Source: Candidatus Nanopelagicales bacterium (lineage in GTDB: Bacteria > Actinomycetota > Actinomycetes > Nanopelagicales > Nanopelagicaceae). From it: a DNA stretch of 8,089 nt. The notes under the pieces were generated by a model. It was given only the letters and a program-made list of their open reading frames with translations. It searched no databases and was not told the origin of the DNA. Within the stretch, counting starts at the first letter, position 1. The number at the start of each line of letters is the position of its first letter. The position numbers were made by a program, and so were the translations under genes. Positions 1-6,034 of the stretch are shown piece after piece. Location of the stretch: positions 1 through 8,089 of the forward strand of contig JAURJF010000044.1 in NCBI GenBank assembly GCA_030832365.1. The letters run 5' to 3'.

Positions 1-329
1 AGCTTGAAAATGGTTTATCAATTAGTACTACACATCTCTCATTTGTTCCAGGAAAAAATGTTGCACAGCTTAGAAAGATAATTAAATGGCTTCCAAGTAT
101 TACTGGAAAACATATCCTCACTGGAGACTTTAATATTCCTTGGGGAGTTGCAGCGAAGATCACTAAGTGGCAAGATCTTGCTCCAGGTGCTACATATCCA
201 TCATGGAAGCCAAATATCGAATTTGATTACATCTTAAGTAAAGATATCGATACAGATCAGGTGAAGTCTTTGATTCACAAGCACAATGGCTTAAGTGATC
301 ATAGAGCCCTTAGCATTACCATTTCTTAA
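1..329 (+). CDS. Endonuclease/exonuclease/phosphatase (EEP) family protein, C-terminal part
   Basis: The 5' end lies outside the window; 108 codons remain, read in the frame starting at base 3 and ending in TAA at 327-329. Fragment residues show the C-terminal half of an EEP fold: T-T-H-L-S (9-13) with the conserved His, T-G-D-F-N (40-44) with the metal/phosphate-binding Asp and Asn, T-Y-P-S-W..P (64-70) leading to F-D-Y-I-L (74-78), and terminal S-D-H (98-100) with the catalytic His. Members of this fold are metal-dependent phosphodiesterases or phosphatases acting on DNA, RNA, lipids or small phosphate esters; the substrate cannot be told from this piece. The catalytic residues visible are intact, so it is probably functional. 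It converges on the - strand gene to its right, overlapping by 4 bases at the stop codons. A hand count of the first 300 bases gives about 37% GC, lower than the rest of the window. Family assignment is firm, substrate unknown. Confidence 0.85.
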   Translation, partial: LENGLSISTTHLSFVPGKNVAQLRKIIKWLPSITGKHILTGDFNIPWGVAAKITKWQDLAPGATYPSWKPNIEFDYILSKDIDTDQVKSLIHKHNGLSDHRALSITIS

Positions 330-868
330 GCGACTTCAGATTTTCTACTTAAACTCTCTCGATGGCTCTTATAGATTGAAAGTAGTTCATTTCGCTTAAC
401 ATCAGGCATATTAAAGCTTGCAGCATAGGCAGACCAGGCTTTTAATTGACTTAACTCACTGCAACCATGGAGCTGGCTGATGAGCCGCTCCCAATCACTC
501 TTATTTAAAACCTTTCCAGAGCTACCTCTGGCAGCCTTTGCCATCTCCTCCCGACTTGGGCGCTTTCCTTTGGCGGCAAAACCTAAATTAGCAAGGCAGC
601 GACCAATACTTGAAGTTTCGCAATTCTCACTGGCATTTGCTCGATTAACTGGAGAGGTTCCTTCAATCTCTGTAGCAAAGCCAGTTGATTGTGGGCGAAT
701 ATCTTCAGAGTTGGTATATGCCTCACTGCGACAGATCCATTCAATCCTGCCATCGCTACGCTCAGTTCGCTGTAGGTCAGTCAAGATTCTTCCAGTTGGA
801 TATTTAAGCCAGAACGCTCTAATACGATTTTCAACTGGCTCGTAATCACTTAAATTAAAATAGCTCAT
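326..868 (-). CDS. Phage-type protein, possible ssDNA-annealing/recombination accessory
   Basis: A 180-residue soluble protein without signal peptide or membrane segment. Residues 1-20 (opening M-S-Y-F, then D-Y-E-P-V) and the block E-N-C-E-T-S-S-I-G-R-C-L-A-N-L-G-F (81-97) followed by K-R-P-S-R-E-E-M (102-109) recall a family common in actinobacteriophages. The pattern ENxETSxIGRxLANLG is similar to a segment in Erf/Rad52-like single-strand annealing proteins. That likeness is from memory of the family, not a search, so the role in recombination is inference. Residues 121-170 form a separate, mostly helical C-terminal part with a Lys/Arg-rich end. It is the second gene of a pair: its ATG (866-868) overlaps the upstream gene's TAA in the arrangement TAATG, so translation is probably coupled and no SD of its own is needed. 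Its stop overlaps the converging EEP gene. The reading frame is intact, against a decayed prophage remnant. Confidence 0.75.
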   Translation of the reverse strand: MSYFNLSDYEPVENRIRAFWLKYPTGRILTDLQRTERSDGRIEWICRSEAYTNSEDIRPQSTGFATEIEGTSPVNRANASENCETSSIGRCLANLGFAAKGKRPSREEMAKAARGSSGKVLNKSDWERLISQLHGCSELSQLKAWSAYAASFNMPDVKRNELLSIYKSHRESLSRKSEVA

Positions 869-1365
869 TACTGCCCCACCGCCATCTCTAACTCTTCAGC
901 CATAACAGAGCTTGGAGAGAGTGAGCCACTTCTAAAAGCTTGGCTTAAAACCTCACGACCACCGCTTAAAAATCTGGTTGAGATATAAGAATCACGGCTA
1001 TTAAAGGTAATGAAATCAAGAATCTCACCACTTCGCTTATAGATTGCTTTTCCATCAACATTTTCTATCGAGTCCATCACATGCTTTCTAAATGACTCTC
1101 TGATGGATTCAATAATTTCATACTCGTAATTGGATTTAACCCAATCAACAAAGACTTTCTCATTTAAAACCTCTGGGGTATTTTTAGGTCTAATTAGCGA
1201 GACCTTAGCAATCTCCTCACCCTCAAGTGCGGCTTTGGCTGAATCTGCGCCAACTTCCTCAAGAGCTTCGGCAAATTGTCTTCTTAGCCTGTCTTTAGCT
1301 TCTTTCGCAGCATCAGCAATAAGTGTTATTGCTGAGAGTTGAAAGGCTAGCTCTCGTAGATTCAT
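868..1365 (-). CDS. Phage-type hypothetical protein, first gene of a two-gene operon
   Basis: A 165-residue protein of unknown function. Residues 1-55 (opening N-L-R-E-L-A) are strongly charged and predicted helical, ending in a short strand-like segment (I-A-K-V-S-L, 52-57). The middle (70-120) carries V-D-W-V-K (73-77), a helix, and D-G-K-A-I-Y-K-R-S-G-E (104-114). The C-terminal third has the pattern S-T-R-F-L-S-G-G-R-E (129-138) and A-F-R-S-G-S-L (143-149). This layout recalls small proteins of unknown function encoded beside recombination genes in actinobacteriophages; that is recollection, not a database result. The start is supported by a perfect GGAGG (bases 1378-1374, - strand) 8 bases before the ATG. 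The gene overlaps the next one by a single base (TAATG). It lies 95 bases downstream of typA, behind a possible terminator, so it probably has its own promoter, although I found no convincing -35/-10 pair. Confidence 0.75.
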   Translation of the reverse strand: MNLRELAFQLSAITLIADAAKEAKDRLRRQFAEALEEVGADSAKAALEGEEIAKVSLIRPKNTPEVLNEKVFVDWVKSNYEYEIIESIRESFRKHVMDSIENVDGKAIYKRSGEILDFITFNSRDSYISTRFLSGGREVLSQAFRSGSLSPSSVMAEELEMAVGQ

Positions 1366-1372
1366 CTGTAAT

Positions 1373-1402
1373 ACCTCCGGCTTATTTGCTTATGGAGGTG
1401 AT
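1373..1402 (-). promoter_or_regulatory. Leader hairpin able to mask the ribosome-binding site
   Basis: On the - strand the leader of the phage-type operon reads ACCTCC (1399-1394), a 15-base loop, then GGAGGT (1378-1373), which contains the SD sequence of the gene starting at 1365. The two 6-base arms are perfectly complementary, so the SD can be paired and hidden. The upstream arm lies within ATCACCTCC (1402-1394), identical to the conserved 3' end of bacterial 16S rRNA, so it acts as an anti-SD mimic. The loop holds two copies of ATAAGC (1393-1388 and 1385-1380). The pairing is seen directly; a regulatory role such as conditional translation is inference. Confidence 0.45.
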
Positions 1403-1429
1403 TAAAGAGGGAGCCACTGACAATGGGGC

Positions 1430-1462
1430 AAAAGAGCCTATAAATCAGCGTGTTTGGCTCTT
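1430..1462 (-). terminator. Possible intrinsic terminator after typA
   Basis: On the - strand, AAGAGCC (1462-1456) pairs over 7 bases with GGCTCTT (1438-1432) across a 17-base loop; the T run continues to TTTT (1433-1430, partly in the stem) before G/C-rich sequence. The first stem arm begins inside the typA stop codon (1463-1461). The long loop and short T run make it a weak candidate, but it lies exactly where ychF-typA transcription should end and before the phage-type pair. Confidence 0.45.
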
Positions 1463-3359
1463 ATTGGTTAGTTTTCTTCGCCTTTGAGGTAAGTCTTGAT
1501 CTCTCGTTTTGATCAAAGATAACTTTTCTAATGCGCACCGTGCTTGGAGTGACCTCAACGCATTCATCTTCGCGGCAATACTCAAGTGCCTGCTCTAGAT
1601 TTAATAACTTTGGTGGAATTAACTTCTCAGTCTCATCGCTACCAGAGGCGCGCATATTAGTTAGCTTCTTCTCGCGCACAACATTGACATCCATATCCTC
1701 AGGTCTTGAGTTCTCACCAATAACCATTCCTTCATAGACATCAGCGTTTACTTCAACAAAGATAGTTCCGCGCTCTTGCAGACCAAAGATGGCATATGAA
1801 GTTGTTGTTCCTGAGCGATCAGCAACAAGGGATCCAGTATTTCTAGTTCTTAGCTCGCCATGCCATGCTTCATAACCATCAAAGACATGGTGGAGAAGTC
1901 CTGTGCCGCGAGTCTCAGTTAAGAATTCAGTTCTAAAACCAATCAAACCGCGAGATGGAACTTTGAAATCCATTCGAATCCAGCCAGTTCCATGATTAAC
2001 CATCTGCTCCATACGACCTTTGCGAAGAGCCATTAATTGAGTAATAACACCTAGGTAATCATCTGGGGCATCGATAGTTAAACTCTCCATCGGTTCATGA
2101 AGTTTTCCATCAACCATCTTGGTAACAACCTGCGGCTTTCCAACTGTTAGCTCAAAGCTCTCACGCCTCATCATTTCAACTAATACTGCAAGTTGGAGCT
2201 CCCCTCTTCCCTGCACCTCCCAAGTATCAGGACGCTCAGTTGGAAAAATACGGAGTGAAACATTTCCAACTAGCTCTGCATCAAGGCGATTTTTAACTAA
2301 GCGAGCTGTTAATTTCTTGCCAACTCGTCCAGCAAGAGGTGAGGTATTAATACCGATTGTCATAGAGATACTTGGTTCATCAACGGTAATTAAAGGCAGC
2401 GGATATGGATTTTCAGGGTCAGCTAAAGTCTCACCTAGAGTAATAGTCTCAATCCCAGCAACAGCGATGATGTCTCCAGGGCCTGCTTTTAATGCTGGAA
2501 CTCGCTCAAGTCCTTCAGTAATCATTAACTCTGAGATCTTTACCTTGCTCTGGGTGCCATCAGTTTTAATCCAGGTCACCATCTGACCTTTATTGATCTC
2601 ACCTTCATGGACCCTACATAGCGCAAGACGTCCAAGATAAGGAGATGAATCAAGGTTAGTAACATGTGCTTGTAGCGGCGCTCCAACATGATACTTAGGA
2701 GCTGGGATAGTTTTAAAGATAACATCAAAGAGCACATCAAGATTTTCTTCATCTGGCATGCCGCCATCACTTGGCCTTGTTAGCGATGCTCGCCCTGCTT
2801 TTGCTGAGGTATAAACAATTGGAAAATCAATCTGTGATTCATCAGCATCAAGATCTAGAAAGAGGGCATAGGCCTCATCAACAACTGCTGCAATTCTTGC
2901 ATCAGGGCGATCTACCTTATTGATAATCAAAATAACTGGAAGGTTCTTCTCTAAAGCTTTTCTCAAAACAAATCTAGTCTGCGGTAGCGGTCCCTCTGAG
3001 GCATCAACTAGAAGCGCAACGCCATCGACCATCTCAAGTCCGCGCTCTACTTCGCCGCCAAAGTCTGCGTGCCCTGGAGTATCGATGATATTAACGATGC
3101 TATCCCCGCGCTTTACTGCGGTATTTTTAGCAAGGATCGTAATTCCTTTTTCCCGCTCTAAATCCATCGAATCCATCAAACGATCTTGTGAATCTGATTG
3201 CGCTTTATGGGCAGCAAAGGCTCCTGATTGCCATAACATGGCATCAACAAGTGTTGTCTTGCCATGATCTACGTGAGCAATAATGGCTAGATTTCTTAGC
3301 TCTTCACGGCTCTTTACCTCAAGGCCATTTAGGTGGGCAGATTTAATTACTCTAGACAT
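1461..3359 (-). CDS. typA: Ribosome-associated GTPase TypA/BipA
   Basis: TypA (BipA) is a translational GTPase related to EF-G and LepA that binds the ribosome and supports 50S assembly and growth under stress. From the chosen start it has 632 residues, the usual length for actinobacterial TypA (about 610-640). The G domain shows the P-loop A-H-V-D-H-G-K-T-T (28-36), the G2 region R-E-K-G-I-T-I (69-75), D-T-P-G-H (93-97), N-K-V-D (147-150) and S-A-K (185-187). A beta-barrel domain II follows at about 228-320, then EF-G-like domains III and V (about 325-480; GRGELQLAVL at 384-393) and the TypA-specific C-terminal domain to about 615, ending in a basic tail. An in-frame ATG at 3386 would add 9 residues, but the ATG at 3359 matches the family N-terminus. 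It overlaps the ychF stop by 8 bases (ATGTCTAG on the - strand) and has only a weak AGG upstream, so its translation probably depends on ribosomes finishing ychF. All key residues are intact. Confidence 0.98.
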   Translation of the reverse strand: MSRVIKSAHLNGLEVKSREELRNLAIIAHVDHGKTTLVDAMLWQSGAFAAHKAQSDSQDRLMDSMDLEREKGITILAKNTAVKRGDSIVNIIDTPGHADFGGEVERGLEMVDGVALLVDASEGPLPQTRFVLRKALEKNLPVILIINKVDRPDARIAAVVDEAYALFLDLDADESQIDFPIVYTSAKAGRASLTRPSDGGMPDEENLDVLFDVIFKTIPAPKYHVGAPLQAHVTNLDSSPYLGRLALCRVHEGEINKGQMVTWIKTDGTQSKVKISELMITEGLERVPALKAGPGDIIAVAGIETITLGETLADPENPYPLPLITVDEPSISMTIGINTSPLAGRVGKKLTARLVKNRLDAELVGNVSLRIFPTERPDTWEVQGRGELQLAVLVEMMRRESFELTVGKPQVVTKMVDGKLHEPMESLTIDAPDDYLGVITQLMALRKGRMEQMVNHGTGWIRMDFKVPSRGLIGFRTEFLTETRGTGLLHHVFDGYEAWHGELRTRNTGSLVADRSGTTTSYAIFGLQERGTIFVEVNADVYEGMVIGENSRPEDMDVNVVREKKLTNMRASGSDETEKLIPPKLLNLEQALEYCREDECVEVTPSTVRIRKVIFDQNERSRLTSKAKKTNQ

Positions 3360-4425
3360 TGAACCTAAATTCCACGACATCTCCATCAGCCATTACGTAA
3401 TCCTTGCCTTCCATTCGAACTTTGCCCCGCGCCTTGGCTTCATTAAAAGATCCAGCGCCAACTAGATCGGTAAATGAAACAACTTCGGCCTTAATAAAGC
3501 CTTTCTGAAAATCACTATGAATTACACCGGCTGCCATAGGAGCGGTATCGCCCTTATGAATGGTCCAAGCCCGAGCCTCTTTAGGACCTGCAGTTAGATA
3601 TGTCTGCAAGCCAAGAGTTGCAAAACCAACACGAGCAAGGCTACTTAACCCAGGCTCTGATAGTCCAATTGAGTTTAATAGCTCTAAAGCCTCTGCCTCA
3701 TCTAATTCAATCAACTCAGATTCAGTCTTTGCATCAAGAAAAATTGCCTCAGCTGGAGCAACAAGTGCTGATAAACGCGCCTTTAACTCGCTATCTTGCA
3801 GCTCGCTAGCATCAAGGTTAAAGAGATAGAGAAAAGGCTTTGCAGTTAATAGCTGCAGCTCTCTGATAAGTGTTAAATCAATCTTTGATTGAGATATCAA
3901 GCCACCTGATGAGATTACCTTCTCGGCCTCTTTAACTGCCTCAAGAACTACTGCTCTATCTTTTGCCTGCCTTGCCTCTTTTTCAATTCTTGGTATCGCT
4001 TTTTGAATTGTCTGAAGATCTGCTAATTGCAGCTCGGTATTGATAGTTTCAATATCGCTCTTTGGATCAACTCTTCCCTCAACATGGACAACATCGCTAT
4101 CGTTAAAAGCTCTAATGACTTGACAGATCGCATCACATTCACGGATATTGGCAAGAAACTTATTACCAAGTCCTGCCCCCTCTGATGCTCCCTTAACAAT
4201 TCCTGCGATATCAACAAAAGATAAGGATGCTGGAATTATCTTCTCTGAGGAAAATATCTTGGCAAGAACTGCCAGGCGCTCATCTGGAAGGCCAACTACG
4301 CCAACATTTGGCTCAATGGTTGCAAAGGGATAGTTGGCAGCTAGAACGTTATTTTTCGTTAAAGCGTTAAATAGGGTCGATTTTCCGACATTGGGTAGAC
4401 CCACGATTCCGATGGAGAGGCTCAC
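3352..4425 (-). CDS. ychF: Redox-regulated ATPase YchF (OLA1/Obg-related)
   Basis: YchF is a universally conserved P-loop NTPase of the Obg group that prefers ATP, binds ribosomes and is linked to oxidative-stress control. The 357 residues match the family (about 360). Visible landmarks: Walker A G-L-P-N-V-G-K-S-T (9-17), N-Y-P-F-A-T-I (31-37), G3 D-I-A-G (72-75) with the signature G-A-S-E-G-A-G-L-G-N-K-F (79-90), a helical insertion (about 125-200), and a C-terminal TGS domain (about 274-357) ending in D-G-D-V-V-E-F-R-F-N-V. The G4-like motif, usually NxxE, reads N-L-D-A (203-206), so the Glu is missing (see findings). The start codon is GTG at 4425, chosen because the family begins MSL.IGIVGLPNVGKST at this point; there is no SD before it. 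The gene leads a two-gene operon with typA and diverges from rmuC. Confidence 0.98.
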   Translation of the reverse strand: MSLSIGIVGLPNVGKSTLFNALTKNNVLAANYPFATIEPNVGVVGLPDERLAVLAKIFSSEKIIPASLSFVDIAGIVKGASEGAGLGNKFLANIRECDAICQVIRAFNDSDVVHVEGRVDPKSDIETINTELQLADLQTIQKAIPRIEKEARQAKDRAVVLEAVKEAEKVISSGGLISQSKIDLTLIRELQLLTAKPFLYLFNLDASELQDSELKARLSALVAPAEAIFLDAKTESELIELDEAEALELLNSIGLSEPGLSSLARVGFATLGLQTYLTAGPKEARAWTIHKGDTAPMAAGVIHSDFQKGFIKAEVVSFTDLVGAGSFNEAKARGKVRMEGKDYVMADGDVVEFRFNV

Positions 4426-4434
4426 AAGGGGTAG

Positions 4435-4440
4435 AGCCTA
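4435..4440 (-). promoter_or_regulatory. Possible -10 element of ychF-typA
   Basis: The - strand reads TAGGCT (TAnnnT type) 9 bases before the ychF GTG in a 51-base gap shared with rmuC. No SD lies between it and the start codon, so the transcript may be leaderless or have only a few leader bases. No recognisable -35 element is present at 16-18 bases upstream. Weak evidence. Confidence 0.35.
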
Positions 4441-4464
4441 ACTGCCAATGTCACCGCTTGGTGC

Positions 4465-4470
4465 CACGAT
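4465..4470 (+). promoter_or_regulatory. Possible -10 element of rmuC
   Basis: CACGAT lies 6 bases before the rmuC ATG, the spacing expected for leaderless transcription starting at the A of ATG. It keeps only the second-position A and final T of TAnnnT, and no SD is present before the start. Position fits, sequence match is poor. Confidence 0.25.
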
Positions 4471-4476
4471 AGCGCC

Positions 4477-5622
4477 ATGAACACAGCGATCTATCTGCTC
4501 ATCGGCTTAACTCTCGGTATTGGCCTTGGCCATCTTATTGGCTACTTCCGCCTCAATAGTGAGCGGGGCAAAGTCTCACTTCTTAATAGCCAGATAGAAG
4601 CTATGCGCCAAGAGGAGAGCCGGTTAACAACTCTTAATGAACAGCTAAGAAGCGTTACTACCTCAATGGCGCAGTTAAATACTCAGAGCCAAGAGGCAGA
4701 GATTAAAAGAACTAGAGCTGAATCTGAGATGAGAGCTCAGATTGAGAATATGAAACTAGGAAATGAGACGCTACTTAGAGAGACAACTAAATTAGCTGGA
4801 GCGCTATCAAATTCTCAGACCCGCGGAAAATATGGCGAAGCACAACTTGAAACCCTCTTAGAAAATGCTGGCCTATTAGAAAATGTTCACTTCTTCAAAC
4901 AAGATTATCGAAGTAGTGGTAGCGAGATCACTAAGCCCGATATCAAAATAGCTATTCCTGGCGGCAGCGAGCTATTTATCGATTCAAAGTTTCCCTTTGA
5001 TCGCTTCCTTGAAGCAATAGTTGAAAAAGATCCCCTGGAGCGAACCAGGCTGATGCAGGCCCATGCTAAAGATTTGATGGGCCATGTCACTTCTCTTGCT
5101 AAAAGAGGTTATCAAGAAAGTAATAACTCACCTGATTATGTAGTCCTCTTTGCTCCCTTTGAATCAATTCTTAGTGAAGCACTCGATGTTGACCCACAAC
5201 TTCTTCATAAGGCATTTGAAAAAAATGTCACTATCGCAACCCCCACAACAATGATGGCGCTTCTAAGAACTGTTGCCTATGTATTTAGTAGATCTGAGCT
5301 TGCAAGAAATGCCCAGGAGATTCAAGATCTTGCTGGCGAACTACTTAAGAGAATCGGCAAAGTCCATAGCAAGATTGAGACTCTAGGCGACCGGATTAAA
5401 TCAACGGAGCGAGCCTTTAATGATCTAATAAAGAGCGCTGAAGAAAATGTTATTAAGCCAGCTAGGAAGATGGTAAAGCTTGGCGCTCCATCTAGCTCTA
5501 AATTAAAAGCTATTGAAGATATCGATGATGAGGTAAGACAGATCGCGCCAAAGGAACTTGGCTCCGCCGCCCTAGATGATGGCGATGATGATTTAGATGA
5601 AGGTGAGAGCGATGAGAAGTAG
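4477..5622 (+). CDS. rmuC: DNA recombination protein RmuC
   Basis: RmuC proteins carry a predicted restriction-endonuclease-like core and limit rearrangements at inverted repeats in E. coli; their biochemical activity is poorly defined. The 381 residues show an N-terminal membrane anchor (about 4-22), a long coiled coil (about 26-112), and then the RmuC domain: R-G-K-Y-G-E-A-Q-L-E (117-126), K-P-D-I-K-I (153-158), I-D-S-K-F-P-F-D (168-175), Y-V-V-L-F-A-P-F-E-S-I-L (221-232), and A-T-P-T-T-M-M-A-L-L-R-T-V (254-266). The C-terminus is an acidic tail (366-381), which is outside the conserved domain. The ATG at 4477 is the first in frame, gives a good anchor helix and has no SD. It diverges from ychF across 51 bases and overlaps the following DUF6542 gene by 11 bases, so these two are probably one transcription unit. 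Confidence 0.95.
   Translation: MNTAIYLLIGLTLGIGLGHLIGYFRLNSERGKVSLLNSQIEAMRQEESRLTTLNEQLRSVTTSMAQLNTQSQEAEIKRTRAESEMRAQIENMKLGNETLLRETTKLAGALSNSQTRGKYGEAQLETLLENAGLLENVHFFKQDYRSSGSEITKPDIKIAIPGGSELFIDSKFPFDRFLEAIVEKDPLERTRLMQAHAKDLMGHVTSLAKRGYQESNNSPDYVVLFAPFESILSEALDVDPQLLHKAFEKNVTIATPTTMMALLRTVAYVFSRSELARNAQEIQDLAGELLKRIGKVHSKIETLGDRIKSTERAFNDLIKSAEENVIKPARKMVKLGAPSSSKLKAIEDIDDEVRQIAPKELGSAALDDGDDDLDEGESDEK
5600..5606 (+). promoter_or_regulatory. Ribosome-binding site deciding the DUF6542 start
   Basis: AAGGTGA lies inside the 3' end of rmuC, 5 bases before the ATG at 5612. An earlier in-frame ATG at 5597 has no SD in front of it, so this site favours the later start. Confidence 0.6.
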
Positions 5623-6034
5623 TCTGCCAACTCCTTCGATAAAGAGCCCAATAAAGGGTGCGGGCTTAACAAAGCCTGGAGTAGTAATTCTTCAATTCTT
5701 AGCAATTTCATTTGTTGCGCTAATTGAAATCTTCTTTAGATCAAATGTTGGCTTTCTAACTGGCCTTGCTATCTGGGCTTCTTACTATGGCGCTCTGATT
5801 TATGGTCGAGATGGAACTACCTATGTCGCAGTAGTTAATCCCCCACTTGCCTTTGGTCTTGCAGCGATAGTGCTGCTGCCATCAGTTGGCGGGGCATCGC
5901 TATCAATTACTCGCCTTGGAGTTGACCTAGTTTCAGGGCTTGCAAGCGTTGCGCCATTTCTAATCACTGGCTCAATATTTGGCTGGTGGTATTACTTTAA
6001 AGAGCGAAAGAAACTACTTTCCAGCGGCTCTTAA
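5612..6034 (+). CDS. DUF6542-type small integral membrane protein
   Basis: A 140-residue protein of unknown function. After a Pro/Lys/Ser-rich N-terminus of about 22 residues there are four likely membrane segments: about 24-42, 47-64, 76-94 and 106-126, followed by a basic C-terminus (K-E-R-K-K). The motif V-N-P-P-L-A-F (75-81) at the start of the third segment and the overall topology match DUF6542, which in actinobacteria is found between ychF and the ispH/xseA genes; context therefore supports the call. An ATG at 5597 would add 5 residues, but the ATG at 5612 has the better SD. It overlaps rmuC by 11 bases, suggesting coupled translation, and converges on ispH with a 21-base overlap. No catalytic motif is visible. 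Confidence 0.85.
   Translation: MRSSLPTPSIKSPIKGAGLTKPGVVILQFLAISFVALIEIFFRSNVGFLTGLAIWASYYGALIYGRDGTTYVAVVNPPLAFGLAAIVLLPSVGGASLSITRLGVDLVSGLASVAPFLITGSIFGWWYYFKERKKLLSSGS

Noticed and set aside
480..845. 121-codon open frame on the + strand opposite the phage-type gene
   Set aside because: It is antisense to a gene with better protein-like composition, a coupled start and recognisable motifs, and its own translation is Ser/Leu-rich without motifs.
1366..1460. Possible tRNA or phage attachment site next to typA
   Set aside because: No cloverleaf, CCA end or repeat pair was found in the gap, and no integrase is in the window.
1392..1487. Small + strand frame of 31 codons starting ATG-GAG-GTG, overlapping a perfect GGAGGTGAT
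   Set aside because: The GGAGGTGAT lies inside the start of the frame, not before it, and no start codon stands 5-10 bases downstream. The sequence is better explained as the anti-SD arm of the - strand leader, and the frame runs antisense into typA.
2119..2586. 155-codon + strand frame inside typA
   Set aside because: Antisense shadow of a fully conserved protein; Ser/Thr-rich translation with no recognisable domain.
3360..3386. Longer typA start at 3386 adding 9 residues
   Set aside because: The extension is just ychF coding sequence read in another frame, and the ATG at 3359 matches the family N-terminus.
5597..5611. Earlier ATG for the DUF6542 gene
   Set aside because: No SD precedes it, whereas AAGGTGA precedes the ATG at 5612 at good spacing.
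5322..5711. 129-codon - strand frame across the rmuC/DUF6542 junction
   Set aside because: Antisense to two supported genes; Ser/Leu-rich low-complexity translation typical of a shadow frame.
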